6,450 nucleotides of DNA, from NCBI GenBank assembly GCA_009924965.1, contig RFQN01000082.1:1-6450 (forward strand). The letters run 5' to 3'. A model generated the notes under the pieces. The model was not told the origin of the DNA. It saw nothing but the letters and a program-made list of their open reading frames with translations, and ran no database searches. Shown here piece by piece: positions 1-6,450 of this stretch. How positions within the stretch are numbered: position 1 is the stretch's first letter; every line of letters begins with the position of its first letter. The position numbers and the translations under genes were made by a program. Origin of the DNA: Verrucomicrobiota bacterium (GTDB lineage: Bacteria; Verrucomicrobiota; Verrucomicrobiia; Opitutales; UBA953).

Positions 1-3000
1 ACCGTCAACGGTATCAACAGCCAGGTCACCAACGTCTTCTCCGGCGGCACGGTCGGCAACGGTTCCTCGGGTATGGGAGCTACGCTCGACCTCGCGGCCC
101 TGACGCCGACCAACTCCATCGTCCTCGCCGGCGGTGCGCTCACCGGTTCGGCCATCGATCCGTCCAAGGTTTCTGGCTACGGCTTCATCCAAGGCACGAT
201 GACCGGCACGAACGCGTTGACCGTCAACACGACCGGCGCTCTCACCCTTTACACGTCCGGCACCTTCTCCGGTGGCACGACCCTGACGGCTGGTACCTTG
301 AACCTGATGAACTCCGGTTCCATGGGGACGGGCACCTTCACCTGGAATGGCGGCACTCTCGACAACACCACGACGGGCTGGGTCACCCCGACCAACGCGT
401 TCACGCTCGGTGGCAACGTCACCGCCCAAGGCACGCAAGGCCTGACCCTGAACGGCGCGACGACGATCGCCGCCCCGCGCACGGTCACCGTCAACGCTGG
501 CGGCATCTGGTTCGGCGGTACGGTCACCTTGACCAGCGCCCTCACCAAGTCCGGCCCAGGTATCCTCGGCCTCAACGCTGCGGCCAACACCGGCGCCGGT
601 GGCATCAACGTGCTCGCGGGCACGCTCTACACCGACACCACCGTGACCACGGCGCCTTCCTTCGGCACGGGTCCGGTCGCGATTTCCGCCGGTGCCAACG
701 CCATCATCGTCTCGAAGCCGGCTGCGGACCAGACCTTCGCCAACGCCTTCAGCGGCGCGGGTAACCTCTACGTGTCGCCACGTTCCTCCGGCACCGCTAC
801 GTTGACCCTGTCGGGCGACATGTCCGCGTTCACCGGTTTCCTCTCCGTCGGCGTCGCCAACGGCAACGGCAAGGTCGTCTTGCCGACCTCGCTGAACTCC
901 ACTGCGCTCGTTCGCCTGGAGTCGGGTGCGACTATCTACCAAGGCACAGGTACGTTTGCCAATACCTTCCAACTCTCGGGTGGCACGACGGGTGAAACCT
1001 ACGGCCAGATCCGCACCGATGGGGCGACCTTCAGCGGCCCGATCATCCTGTTGGCCAACACGACCATCGGGAACCAGGCTTCGGGCGCGGGCACCTTCTC
1101 CGGCCAGATCATCGGGAACTACGGACTCACGCGCCAAGGCACGGGCGCGGGTGGCATCGTCCTCTCGGGCAACAACACCTTCACCGGTGGCTTGACCATC
1201 TCCGCCAGCAGCAACACGACGTTCAATAACGCCAACGCCGCGGGTTCGGGCACGTTGAACCTGAGCGCCTCCGGCGCCACCGGCACCGTTGGTGCGGGCC
1301 TCGCCAACTTCAAGCTGGGCGGCCTCGCTGGCGTCACTGGCTCGATCTTCAGCGATAACTCGACCGTTGCTTCCCTCACGACCTCGGGCGGCCTGAGCGG
1401 TTCCAACACCGTCTTCACTTCCGCCCTCGGCGCTGCCGCCGTCGGCCAGCCGATCAACGGCGCGGGCATTTCCGCCGGCACGCGCATCGCTTCCATCGTC
1501 AGTTCCGCCCCGACCATCGCCGCCCTCGGGGGTGACAGCGGTTCGAGCTTGGTCTTCGCCTCTGCGACCTCTGGCCTCCTCGTCGGCATGCCCGTCACCG
1601 GTACCGGCGTCGCCACGGGCGCCAAGGTGACCGCGCTCGTCGCGGCCCCGACCGTATCCTCCATCATCGGCGACAGTGGTTCGAACCTTGTCTTCGCCGC
1701 TGCCACTACGGGTCTCCAGGTCGGCATGCCAGTCACCGGCACGGGCGTCGCCACGGGCGCCAAGGTGACCGCGCTCGCCTCCGCTCCGACCGTCAGCTCT
1801 GTCGTCGGTGACGCTGGCACGGACTTGGTCTTCGCGACCGCCACCACCGGCCTCCAGGTCGGCATGCCGGTCACTGGCACGGGCGTCGCCACGGGCGCCA
1901 AGGTGACCCAACTCATCGCTGCTCCGACGGTCAACTCCATCGTCGGCGACTCCGGCGCCAGCGTCGTCTTCGCCCCTGCCACCACGGGCCTCGTGGTCGG
2001 CATGCCGGTCTCCGGCACGGGTGTCGCCACGGGCGCCAAGGTGACCGCAATTGCCGCCGCTCCGACGCTCGTCGTCGATGCCACCGGTGCCTTGCTCGGC
2101 TCCACGGACGTCCCCGTCACTTCTACCGCAGGCCTCGTGGTCGGTATGCCGGTCACCGGCGCCGCGCTGGCTGCTGGCACCAAGATCGTCGCCATCAACG
2201 GCAACGTCGTCACCCTGAGCGCTGCGACCACGGCTGACTTGGCCGGTGCGGATACCCTGGCAGGCACGGCCGCGGTCACCCTTTCCGCCGCCAACACGGC
2301 CGCCGCGAGCGGTGACTTGACGGGCTCCGCCGCCGCCAAGCTCTCCGCCACGAACACGGCCGCGGTCTCCGGTAACCTCGCGGGTTCGGCTTACGCCACG
2401 CTCTCCGCCGCCAACACCAGCGCCGCTTCCGGCACCTTAGCTGGTACCGCTTACGCGACCCTCTCCGTCGCCAACACGGGCGCAGTCTCCGGTACCGTTT
2501 CCGGTTCGGCTTACGTCACCCTGAGCCGCAATCTCACCGCCGACGCGACCGGAGTCGCCACCGTCAGCGGCAACGCCGCCATCGGTTCCGGCAACACCAA
2601 CACTGCCTTCGCGGGTGTGATCTCCGGCGCCGGTTCCGTCTCCAAGGTCGGCACGGGCACGCTCACGCTCTCGGGCCAGAACACCTTCACCGGCGGTTTG
2701 GACATCAACGCGGGCGGCGTGACGCTCGACTTCACGACCAACGCCACGAACATCCTGCCCAGCACGGGTTCCGTGACCCTCAACGGCGGCACGTTGACGC
2801 TCTTCGGCAAGTCCGGCATTACGGACTCCCAGACCCTCTCGAGCCCGGGTCTTCTCACCGTCGCTTCCGGCGGCAACAAGATCGTCTTCAGCCAAAACGG
2901 CGCTACGGGCCTCCTTCTCACGGTCGGCAACCTCGCCCGTAACGTCGGCGCGACCCTTGACATCACCGCGGGTGGCACGCCGAGCGCGGCTAACGGCCTC

Positions 3001-6000
3001 GTCGTCACCAACGCGAACGTCAATGGAATCCTTGGCGCGTGGGCGACGGTCGGCGGCGCCGATTGGGCCGTGGCGAACGCCGGCACCGGCGTCAGCGGCT
3101 TCGCGGCTTACACGACCTTCGTCACCGATGGCACGAACCTCTCCACGGACAACTCTTTGCTGACCGATGGCGCGACCACCACGTCCACCACGGGCTTGGC
3201 GGCGAACTCGCTCAAGATCAACACGACCCTGGCGGGTCAGGCCCTCGACCTCGGTGGCCAGCCGCTCACGCTCAACAGCGGTGGCTTGCTCTTCGTCGGC
3301 GCCAACGGCTACGAAATCAAGTCCGTCAACGCCGGTGCTTCCCTGACTCCGTATGCGAGCCAGGAAATCATCGTGCAGCAGAACGGCGCGGGCACGCTGA
3401 CGATCTCCGTCCCGGTCGTCGACAACGGCGCCGCGGTCAGCCTCGTCAAGGCCGGCACGGGCGAACTCATCCTCTCGGGCACGAATACCTTCACCGGTAA
3501 CATCTACCTCAACGGTGGTACCCTGACGGCTTCTGCCAACGCCAACCTGGGCGCGATCCCGACGAACGCCACGGCGAACAACCTCAATATCGCGGGCGGC
3601 ACGCTCAAGACGACCGCGGACCTTTCGCTGGACGCCAAGCGCGGCGTGGTCACCAGCGGCAACGGTGCGACCTTCGCCCCGACGAGCTCCACCCTCACGG
3701 TCGCTGGCCCGATCAGCGGCTCCGGCTCGCTGACCTTGACCGGCACCGCCAACGGCAAGCTGGTCCTCGGTTCCGCCAACACCTACAGCGGCTCGACCAC
3801 CGTCACCAATGGCACGTTGGTCCTTAACAACACCGCTGCTCTCGGCACCTCCGGCGCCCTCACGGTCTCTGGTGGCGCCGTCGGCTTCGGCGCCGGCGTG
3901 ACCTCGCTCTCCCTGACTAACCTCGGCACTTCCGGCGGTACGATCACGCTGACCACGGCGGACACCACCCCGGCCGCGGTCGCCCTTTCGGTCAACGCCG
4001 CGGCGGGCGTCCCGGCGACCTTTGCCGGCAACTTCGCCGGCCTCGGCTCGTTGGCACTTTCGGGCAACGGCTCGGTCTTCACGCTCTCCGGCGCCAATAC
4101 CCTCTCGGGTGGCATCTCGGTCGCCGCCAACAGCGGCCTGAACGTCAACAGCGCCGGCGCGCTCGGCACGGGTACGTTGTCCCTCGGCGCGGGCACCGCT
4201 GTCCTCGGGTTCACCACCACGCTGGACAACACGACGGCCAACCCGGTTGCCCTCTCGACCAACCCTGCCCAGGCCTGGGCCGGTGACTTCACCTTCACGG
4301 GCACCCGCAACCTGAACCTCGGTACCGGCGCAGTCACGCTCTCGGGCAACCGCGTCGTCACGGTCAACGGTTCGCCGATCACCTACACCGGTGACGCTGG
4401 CATCCTCACGGTCGGCGGCGCCATCGGCGGCACGGGCACTTTGACTAAGGCAGGCACGGGTCGTCTCGTCCTCGGTGGCTCTAATACCTTCACGGGTAAC
4501 GTCACTGTCACGGGCGGTACGTTGGTGGTTTCCTCCGACGCCGGCCTAGGTGACTCCGCCAACGCGGTCATCCTCGGCGGTGCCACCACCGCGACCTCCA
4601 GCAACTCGACCATCCAGCCAGCTGGCCTCGGTATCGCCGCGACGTTCACGTCCGCGCGCGCCATCACCCTCGGCGGCACTTACAACGTCTTCGACGTCGC
4701 GCAGGGCGCGACGTTCACGCCGACCGCGGTCTTCACGCTCGGGAACACCTCTGGCTCGGGCCTCGTCAAAACGGGCGGTGGCACCCTCGTGCTCGGCACG
4801 GCCGGCCAGTTCACCGGCACGGGTTCGATCTCGTATCCGGGCGCGCAGCAGCAGGTCGTCGGCGGTATCCGCGTCGACCAAGGCATGCTGGTCATCGCCA
4901 ACTCCACGGCGGTCGCCCCGAACACCATCCTGGCGGTTAATAACTCTTATAACGCCACCATCGCCCTTTCCAGCGGGGTCTCGCTCTCGAACAATGTCGT
5001 CCTTAATACCCTGACCGTCAACGCGGGGCGCTTCGGCAACGTGGCGCTGACTGCGCTGGCGGGCGTCAACACCCTCGCTGGTCAGGTCTCGATGCAGCAG
5101 GACGCCACTATCGGGGTGGCCGATGGCGCGACCCTCAACCTCACGGGTGGCATCGCCCTGAACGGTCACATCCTCGATTACATCACTTCCGGCACGGGCG
5201 TGCTGAACGTGTCGGGTGCCCCGATCGCATCACTCCACAGCTGGAATAAGCTTGGCACGGGTACGCTCAATATTTCGACGACCATCGCCAACTCTGTGTC
5301 CGCGGTCCCGAGCATCTACGAAGGCACGGTCAGCTTCTCGGGCGCGGCTGGCACGATGACCACCGGCCAGACCCAGAACTGGAAGTTCTGGGGTCCGTCG
5401 CGCTTGTTCCTAGACAACTCGACCGCCTTCTTGGCCAACCGCTTGGGCGGCGCCAACGGCCTCACCTTCGCGGGCGGCACCTTCGAGTACACCGCCCATG
5501 CGACGGCCTATTCGACGGAAACCACCACGGGCGGCCTGACCTTCGCTTGGGGCAACGATGCCTTCATCGTCAACACCACGGCCGCCGGCTCGGCCATCAC
5601 CTTCGGTTCGCTGACCGGCCCGCAGGGCGGGGCCACCCTTGCGTTCCGCACCGGTGGCACCAACGCCGCCTACGGCACGGCCCTGAACCGCGTGCTCTTC
5701 ACGACTGCGCCGGGCGTCACGAACGGAATCCTGGCCCCGAACGGCGCTGCCTACGTGATCGACGCCAACGGCGTCAACTTCGCGACCTACAACACCACCG
5801 GTTACGCCACGGGTGCGAACGTCGGCGGCATCCAAGCCTTCCAGGCCTACAACAACGCGACGGTCTCCTCCACGACCGTCTCGGGTAGCCCGGTCGTCAC
5901 CGTGGGTTCCACCTTCGGCCTCGCCGTCGGCATGCCGGTCAACGGCGCCGGCATTCCGGAAGGCGCCACCATCGCGGCCATCCTGACCCCGACCACCTAC

Positions 6001-6450
6001 CAGCTCTCCACGGCCGCGACCGCCGCGGGCACGAATAACCTTCAGTATCAGTACACGAACCTCAACACGGCTGGCGTCACCGGCTCGACGTCCGACGTGA
6101 TCCGTCTCGCCGCGTCTGGCAACGCGGCCACGGGCAACGCCAGCCTGCTGACCCGTTCCGCCGCGGGCGTGCTCATCAACAGCGCCAGCCCGGTCACGCT
6201 CAACGCCAGCGGTTTCGGCACGCTGACCCTGTCCAACGGCGGTCTCCTCGCCACCGGCGGCACGGTCGGCACGCCGGTCACCCACGTCATCGGCTCCAAC
6301 CTCGTCGTCCTGGATACGTCGACCACCTACGATCTCAACCTCGCCGTCGACGCCAACACGACTCTCGATGTCCAAGGCGTCCTGCGCAACGGCTACAACA
6401 TCACGAAGTCGCTGCCGGGCACCTTGCAGTTCAGCGCGAAGCAGTACTTC
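1..6450 (+). CDS. Giant autotransporter-type beta-strand repeat surface protein, internal fragment (both ends missing)
   Basis: Frame 1 is open across the full window: 2150 codons without a stop. No start, signal peptide, C-terminal beta-barrel or sorting signal is visible. The sequence is almost wholly Gly/Ala/Thr/Val/Ser/Asn-rich short beta strands, with few Lys, Arg and His and no Cys that I could find. At least eight cores of the form KxGxGxLxLxGxNTFTGG recur, the hallmark of the PATR / autotransporter-associated repeat (PF12951, TIGR02601). In known families these repeats build an extended beta-helix in secreted passenger domains, so the likely role is a cell-surface stalk or adhesin outside the outer membrane. 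Between the PATR units lie several other recurring modules and two tandem arrays. No catalytic motif is recognisable. Codon use is uniform and strongly C-ending, so nothing suggests a recent foreign insert. The repeat class is confident; ligand, secretion route and taxon are unknown. Confidence 0.93.
205..372 (+). repeat. PATR-type beta-strand repeat, unit 1
   Basis: Residues 69-124. The core reads LTLYTSGTFSGGTTLTAGTL, followed by the strand NLMNSGSMGTGTFTWNGG and TLDNT. The order SGGTTLxAGTLxL...GTGTxxxxGGTLDNT is the standard second half of the repeat. The first half (the KxGxG strand) is weak here, replaced by a TGTNALTVNTTGA segment. The unit leads straight into the LDNT spacer block. 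Confidence 0.8.
352..636 (+). repeat. LDNT spacer block with PATR core, copy A
   Basis: Residues 118-212. GGTLDNTTTGWVTPTNAF starts the block. Strands LTLNGATTIAAPRTVTVN and FGGTVTLTSALTK follow, and the block ends in a weak PATR core (KSGPGILGLNAAANTGAGG, then LAGTLY). The same order recurs at 4222-4530: LDNTT, a pair of threonine-rich strands, a xVVTVN or RTVTVN strand, a GG-type strand, LTKxGxGxLxLxG. These are therefore two copies of one compound building block. In this copy NTFTG is replaced by NTGAG. Confidence 0.65.
637..1230 (+). repeat. Long LSGDMSxFTG / GGTTGE module ending in a PATR core
   Basis: Residues 213-410. Strands run FANAFSGAGNLYVSP, then LTLSGDMSAFTGFLSVG, GKVVLPTSLNSTALVRLESG, the loop LSGGTTGETYGQIRTDG, then FSGPIILLANTTIG and FSGQIIG. 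It closes with LTRQGTGAGGIVLSG and NNTFTGGLTI (1126-1200), a clear PATR core in which Arg stands where Lys is usual. From memory, this LSGDxSxFTG...GGTTGE...GQxR order recurs in large PATR proteins of Verrucomicrobiota. I know of no defined function. It is seen once in this window. Confidence 0.6.
1369..2232 (+). repeat. Tandem array of 138-bp (46-residue) VGMPVTGTG units
   Basis: Units start at 1369, 1507, 1645, 1783 and 1921, each exactly 138 bp, then a divergent last unit from 2059 to about 2232. The pattern per unit is APTVSSIxGDxGS, then LVFAxATTGL, VGMPVTGTGVATGAKV and TAL. The first unit is degenerate (VGQPINGAGISAGTRI) but in perfect register; the middle four are close copies. The last unit (VGMPVTGAALAAGTKIVAI) diverges and ends in a NGNVVTLSAATTA strand, the ending usual for single units of this kind. 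By hand, units 1645-1782 and 1783-1920 match at about 108 of 138 bases. The length is a multiple of three, so copy-number change would keep the frame. A beta-rich structural unit is likely; I cannot name a Pfam family for it. Confidence 0.92.
2215..2520 (+). repeat. Tandem array of 60-bp (20-residue) LSAANT...SGxLxGSAYAT units
   Basis: Four exact 60-bp units start at 2281, 2341, 2401 and 2461, preceded by a 66-bp founder-like unit at 2215-2280 (LSAATTADLAG then ADTLAGTAAVT). Fixed positions are Leu1-Ser2, Asn5-Thr6, Ser10-Gly11, Gly15 and usually Ala17-Tyr18. After 2520 the pattern decays into LSRNLTADATG. By hand, units at 2341 and 2461 share about 47 of 60 bases, and neighbours about 42-45 of 60. 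The founder overlaps the end of the 138-bp array, whose last unit terminates in VTLSAATTA. The composition is almost only Ala, Ser, Thr, Gly, Leu, Val and Asn. One rung of a beta-helix per 20 residues is a plausible reading, but that is inference. Confidence 0.92.
2584..2808 (+). repeat. PATR-type repeat, canonical unit
   Basis: Residues 862-936. This is the best-formed unit in the window: FAGVISGAGSVSKVGTGTL, then TLSGQNTFTGGLDINAGG, then VTLDFTTNATNILPSTGSV and TLNGGTLTLFG. The SGAGSVSKVGTGTLTLSG core matches the family consensus nearly residue for residue. It lies directly after the 60-bp array, so the array sits between two ordinary beta-helix segments. Confidence 0.88.
2809..3414 (+). 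repeat. NGILGAWATVGGADWA module, copy A (uninterrupted)
   Basis: Residues 937-1138. Order of elements: an LTVASGGNKIVFSQ strand, LTVGNLARNVGATLDI, VNGILGAWATVGGADWAV (3022-3075), a GFAAYTTF strand, an aspartate/threonine-rich link, NSLKINTTLAGQALDLGG, LTLNSGGLLFVGANGYEI, then an EIIVQQNGAGTLTISVPV strand leading into the next PATR core. The ILGxWATVGGxDWA signature is, from memory, frequent in very large PATR proteins of Verrucomicrobiota and related phyla. Function beyond stalk structure is unknown. A second, modified copy begins near 5536. Confidence 0.7.
3415..3705 (+). repeat. PATR-type repeat
   Basis: Residues 1139-1235. The core is VSLVKAGTGELILSG then TNTFTGNIYLNGGTLTASAN, followed by NLGAIPTNATANNLNIAGG and TLKTTADLSLDAKRGVV. 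Lys, the GTG turn, LSG, NTFTG and GGTL all sit at the expected spacing. The RGVV strand after it resembles the spacer strand often found between units of this family. Confidence 0.85.
3706..3900 (+). repeat. PATR-type repeat
   Basis: Residues 1236-1300. GPISGSGSLTLTGTANGKL is followed by VLGSANTYSGSTTVTNGTL, VLNNTAALGTSGALTVSGG and AVGFGAG. ANTYSGSTTVxxGTLxLNNxAALG is very close to the family consensus. The usual lysine strand is replaced by GTANGKLVLG. Confidence 0.85.
4012..4221 (+). repeat. PATR-type repeat
   Basis: Residues 1338-1407. FAGNFAGLGSLALSGNGSV, then FTLSGANTLSGGISVAANS, then LNVNSAGALGTGTLSLGAG. The SGANTLSGG and ALGTGTLSLGAGT strands fit the family. The GSLxKxGxG strand is diverged (LALSGNGSVFTLSG). 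The preceding stretch 3901-4011 is a plain beta-strand spacer with no recognisable core. Confidence 0.78.
4222..4593 (+). repeat. LDNT spacer block with PATR core, copy B
   Basis: Residues 1408-1531. TLDNTTANPVALSTNPAQ, AWAGDFTFTGTRNLNLGTG, AVTLSGNRVVTVNGSPI and ILTVGGAIGGTGTLTKAG run into GTGRLVLGGSNTFTGNVTV and TGGTLVVSSDAGLGDSANA. It parallels the block at 352-636 but has a much better PATR core. WAGDFTFTGTxNLNLGTGAVTL is a strand pair I recognise from large PATR proteins. Confidence 0.8.
4594..4911 (+). repeat. PATR-type repeat, variant with extended insertion
   Basis: Residues 1532-1637. Upstream strands SARAITLGGTYNVFDVAQG and TFTPTAVFTLGNTSGSG lead to GLVKTGGGTLVLGTAGQF (4759-4812), a clear KxGxGxLxLxG core. 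NTFTGG is replaced by GQFTGTGSI, and a short insert (SYPGAQQQVVGG) precedes IRVDQGMLVI, which stands in for the usual INAGTLxL strand. Confidence 0.75.
4912..5379 (+). repeat. Degenerate beta-strand repeat region
   Basis: Residues 1638-1793. Strands resemble PATR spacers: VSLSNNVVLNTLTVNAG, ATIGVADGATLNLTGG, a TSGTGVLNVSGA turn, then NKLGTGTLNISTT at 5245-5283, a weak core with KLGTGTL preserved, and IYEGTVSFSGAAG. NTFTGG is missing. It looks like eroded or variant units; beyond a beta-helix continuation I can say nothing of function. Confidence 0.6.
5380..5535 (+). repeat. LFLDNS...NRLGG module
   Basis: Residues 1794-1845. WKFWGPSRLFLDNSTAFLA, NRLGGANGLTFAGGTFEYT and HATAYSTETT. The order LxLDNS-x-N-RLGG-x-LTxxGGTFEY is a familiar strand set in the giant PATR proteins I recall from Verrucomicrobiota. 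It is one of the few places with clustered aromatic residues (two Trp and several Phe), which could make a more compact fold than the stalk around it. Confidence 0.65.
5536..6450 (+). repeat. NGILx module, copy B, interrupted by a VGMPV unit and running off the window
   Basis: Residues 1846-2150. LTFAWGNDAFIVNTT, AITFGSLTGPQGGATLAF, then TNGILAPNGAAYVIDANG and VNFATYNTTGY with GIQAFQAYNN correspond in order to VNGILGAWATVGGADWAV and GFAAYTTF of copy A. At 5857-6054 a VGMPV unit intervenes. The module then resumes with VIRLAASGNAATGNASLL and VTLNASGFGTLTLSNGGLL, matching LTLNSGGLLF of copy A, and continues with HVIGSNLVVLDTSTTYDLN to the window edge. WATVGG itself is lost here (NGILAPNGAAYV). 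Confidence 0.65.
5857..6054 (+). repeat. Solitary VGMPV unit inside the second NGILx module
   Basis: Residues 1953-2018. ATVSSTTVSGSPVVTVGS, then FGLAVGMPVNGAGIPEGATI, AAILTPTTYQLSTAATAAG and TNNLQYQYT. It aligns with the units at 1369-2232 from TVSS through VGMPVxGxG and the GAxI strand. It also carries the QLSTAATAAGT tail that only the last array unit shows (VTLSAATTA). This makes about 60-66 residues the likely complete unit, with the 46-residue array units being tail-less forms. Confidence 0.82.

Noticed and set aside
1300..1370. Possible frameshift or fusion point where the PATR segment gives way to the VGMPV array
   Set aside because: The reading frame stays open and codon usage does not change across the junction, so this is a module boundary, not a sequencing or mutational frameshift.
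1119..2357. A 412-codon open frame on the minus strand with a Val/Pro/Thr/Ala-rich repetitive product
   Set aside because: It lies opposite the 138-bp array and its repeats are the mirror of the + strand units. GC-rich, C-ending codon usage removes stops from the antisense frame. The product matches no family I recognise, and the + frame is clearly the coding one.
1369..2520. Possibility that the regular repeats are a CRISPR array
   Set aside because: Units are 138 and 60 bp, contiguous and translated in frame, with no short identical repeat separated by unique spacers and no palindromic repeat.
2437..3086. Two overlapping minus-strand open frames (2437-2895 and 2511-3086)
   Set aside because: Both sit opposite a canonical PATR unit and the ILGAWATVGG module, overlap each other in different frames and show only shadow-like composition.
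3039..3500. Plus-strand open frame in another phase, rich in Arg, His and Gly; similar ones at 926-1195, 4550-5014 and 5547-5888
   Set aside because: Arg/His/Pro/Ser-rich products are typical of out-of-phase reading of this codon usage. They lie fully inside the frame 1 gene and show no domain.
5410..6375. A 321-codon open frame on the minus strand, Gly/Arg/Asp/Glu-rich
   Set aside because: The composition is the usual one for an antisense shadow of a GC-rich gene. It covers the well-supported NGILx and VGMPV modules and has no recognisable domain.
1..6450. Internal promoters, terminators, RNA genes or mobile element ends
   Set aside because: I saw no convincing hairpin with a T-run, no tRNA- or rRNA-like segment and no transposase or terminal inverted repeat; the entire window is explained by coding sequence.

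Overview
The whole 6450-base window is the inside of one very large protein-coding gene on the + strand. Frame 1 is open from base 1 to base 6450 (2150 codons, no stop). Neither the start codon nor the stop codon is in view, so the signal peptide, the anchor or export domain, the promoter and the terminator all lie outside. The protein is rich in Gly, Ala, Thr, Val, Ser and Asn. I read no cysteine in it, and it is built from repeated beta-strand modules of the autotransporter-associated / PATR type (Pfam PF12951, TIGR02601). These are recognised by cores such as KxGxGxLxLSGxNTFTGG followed by a GGTL-type strand. Proteins of this class are secreted, surface-displayed beta-helical stalks or adhesins.

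The DNA is GC-rich and codon choice is strongly C-ending (gtc, ctc, acc, aac, ggc; aag almost always over aaa; only one tta). From memory of the family, the wording of the modules (an ILGxWATVGGxDWA motif, an LxLDNS...NRLGG motif, LSGDMSxFTG followed by GGTTGE...GQIRTD) is most like giant repeat proteins of Verrucomicrobiota and relatives. That assignment is inference: no taxonomic marker gene is present.

Layout: 1-640, PATR units with an LDNT spacer block; 640-1230, a long block of another recurring type ending in a PATR core; 1369-2232, a tandem array of 46-residue (138-bp) VGMPVTGTG units, six in exact register plus a divergent last one; 2215-2520, a second tandem array of 20-residue (60-bp) units that abuts it and appears to grow out of its last unit; 2590-3420, a PATR core then an ILGAWATVGG module; 3420-4740, four PATR units including a second LDNT block; 4740-5400, degenerate PATR-like strands; 5380-6450, an NRLGG module and a second NGILx module that is interrupted by a lone VGMPV unit.

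The most interesting structure is the pair of nested in-frame tandem arrays at 1369-2520 and the single related unit at 5857-6054 lodged inside a different module. Together they suggest that the VGMPV unit is a cassette that inserts into, and expands within, the beta-helix stalk. I found no RNA genes, insertion sequences, CRISPR arrays or intergenic regulatory regions.
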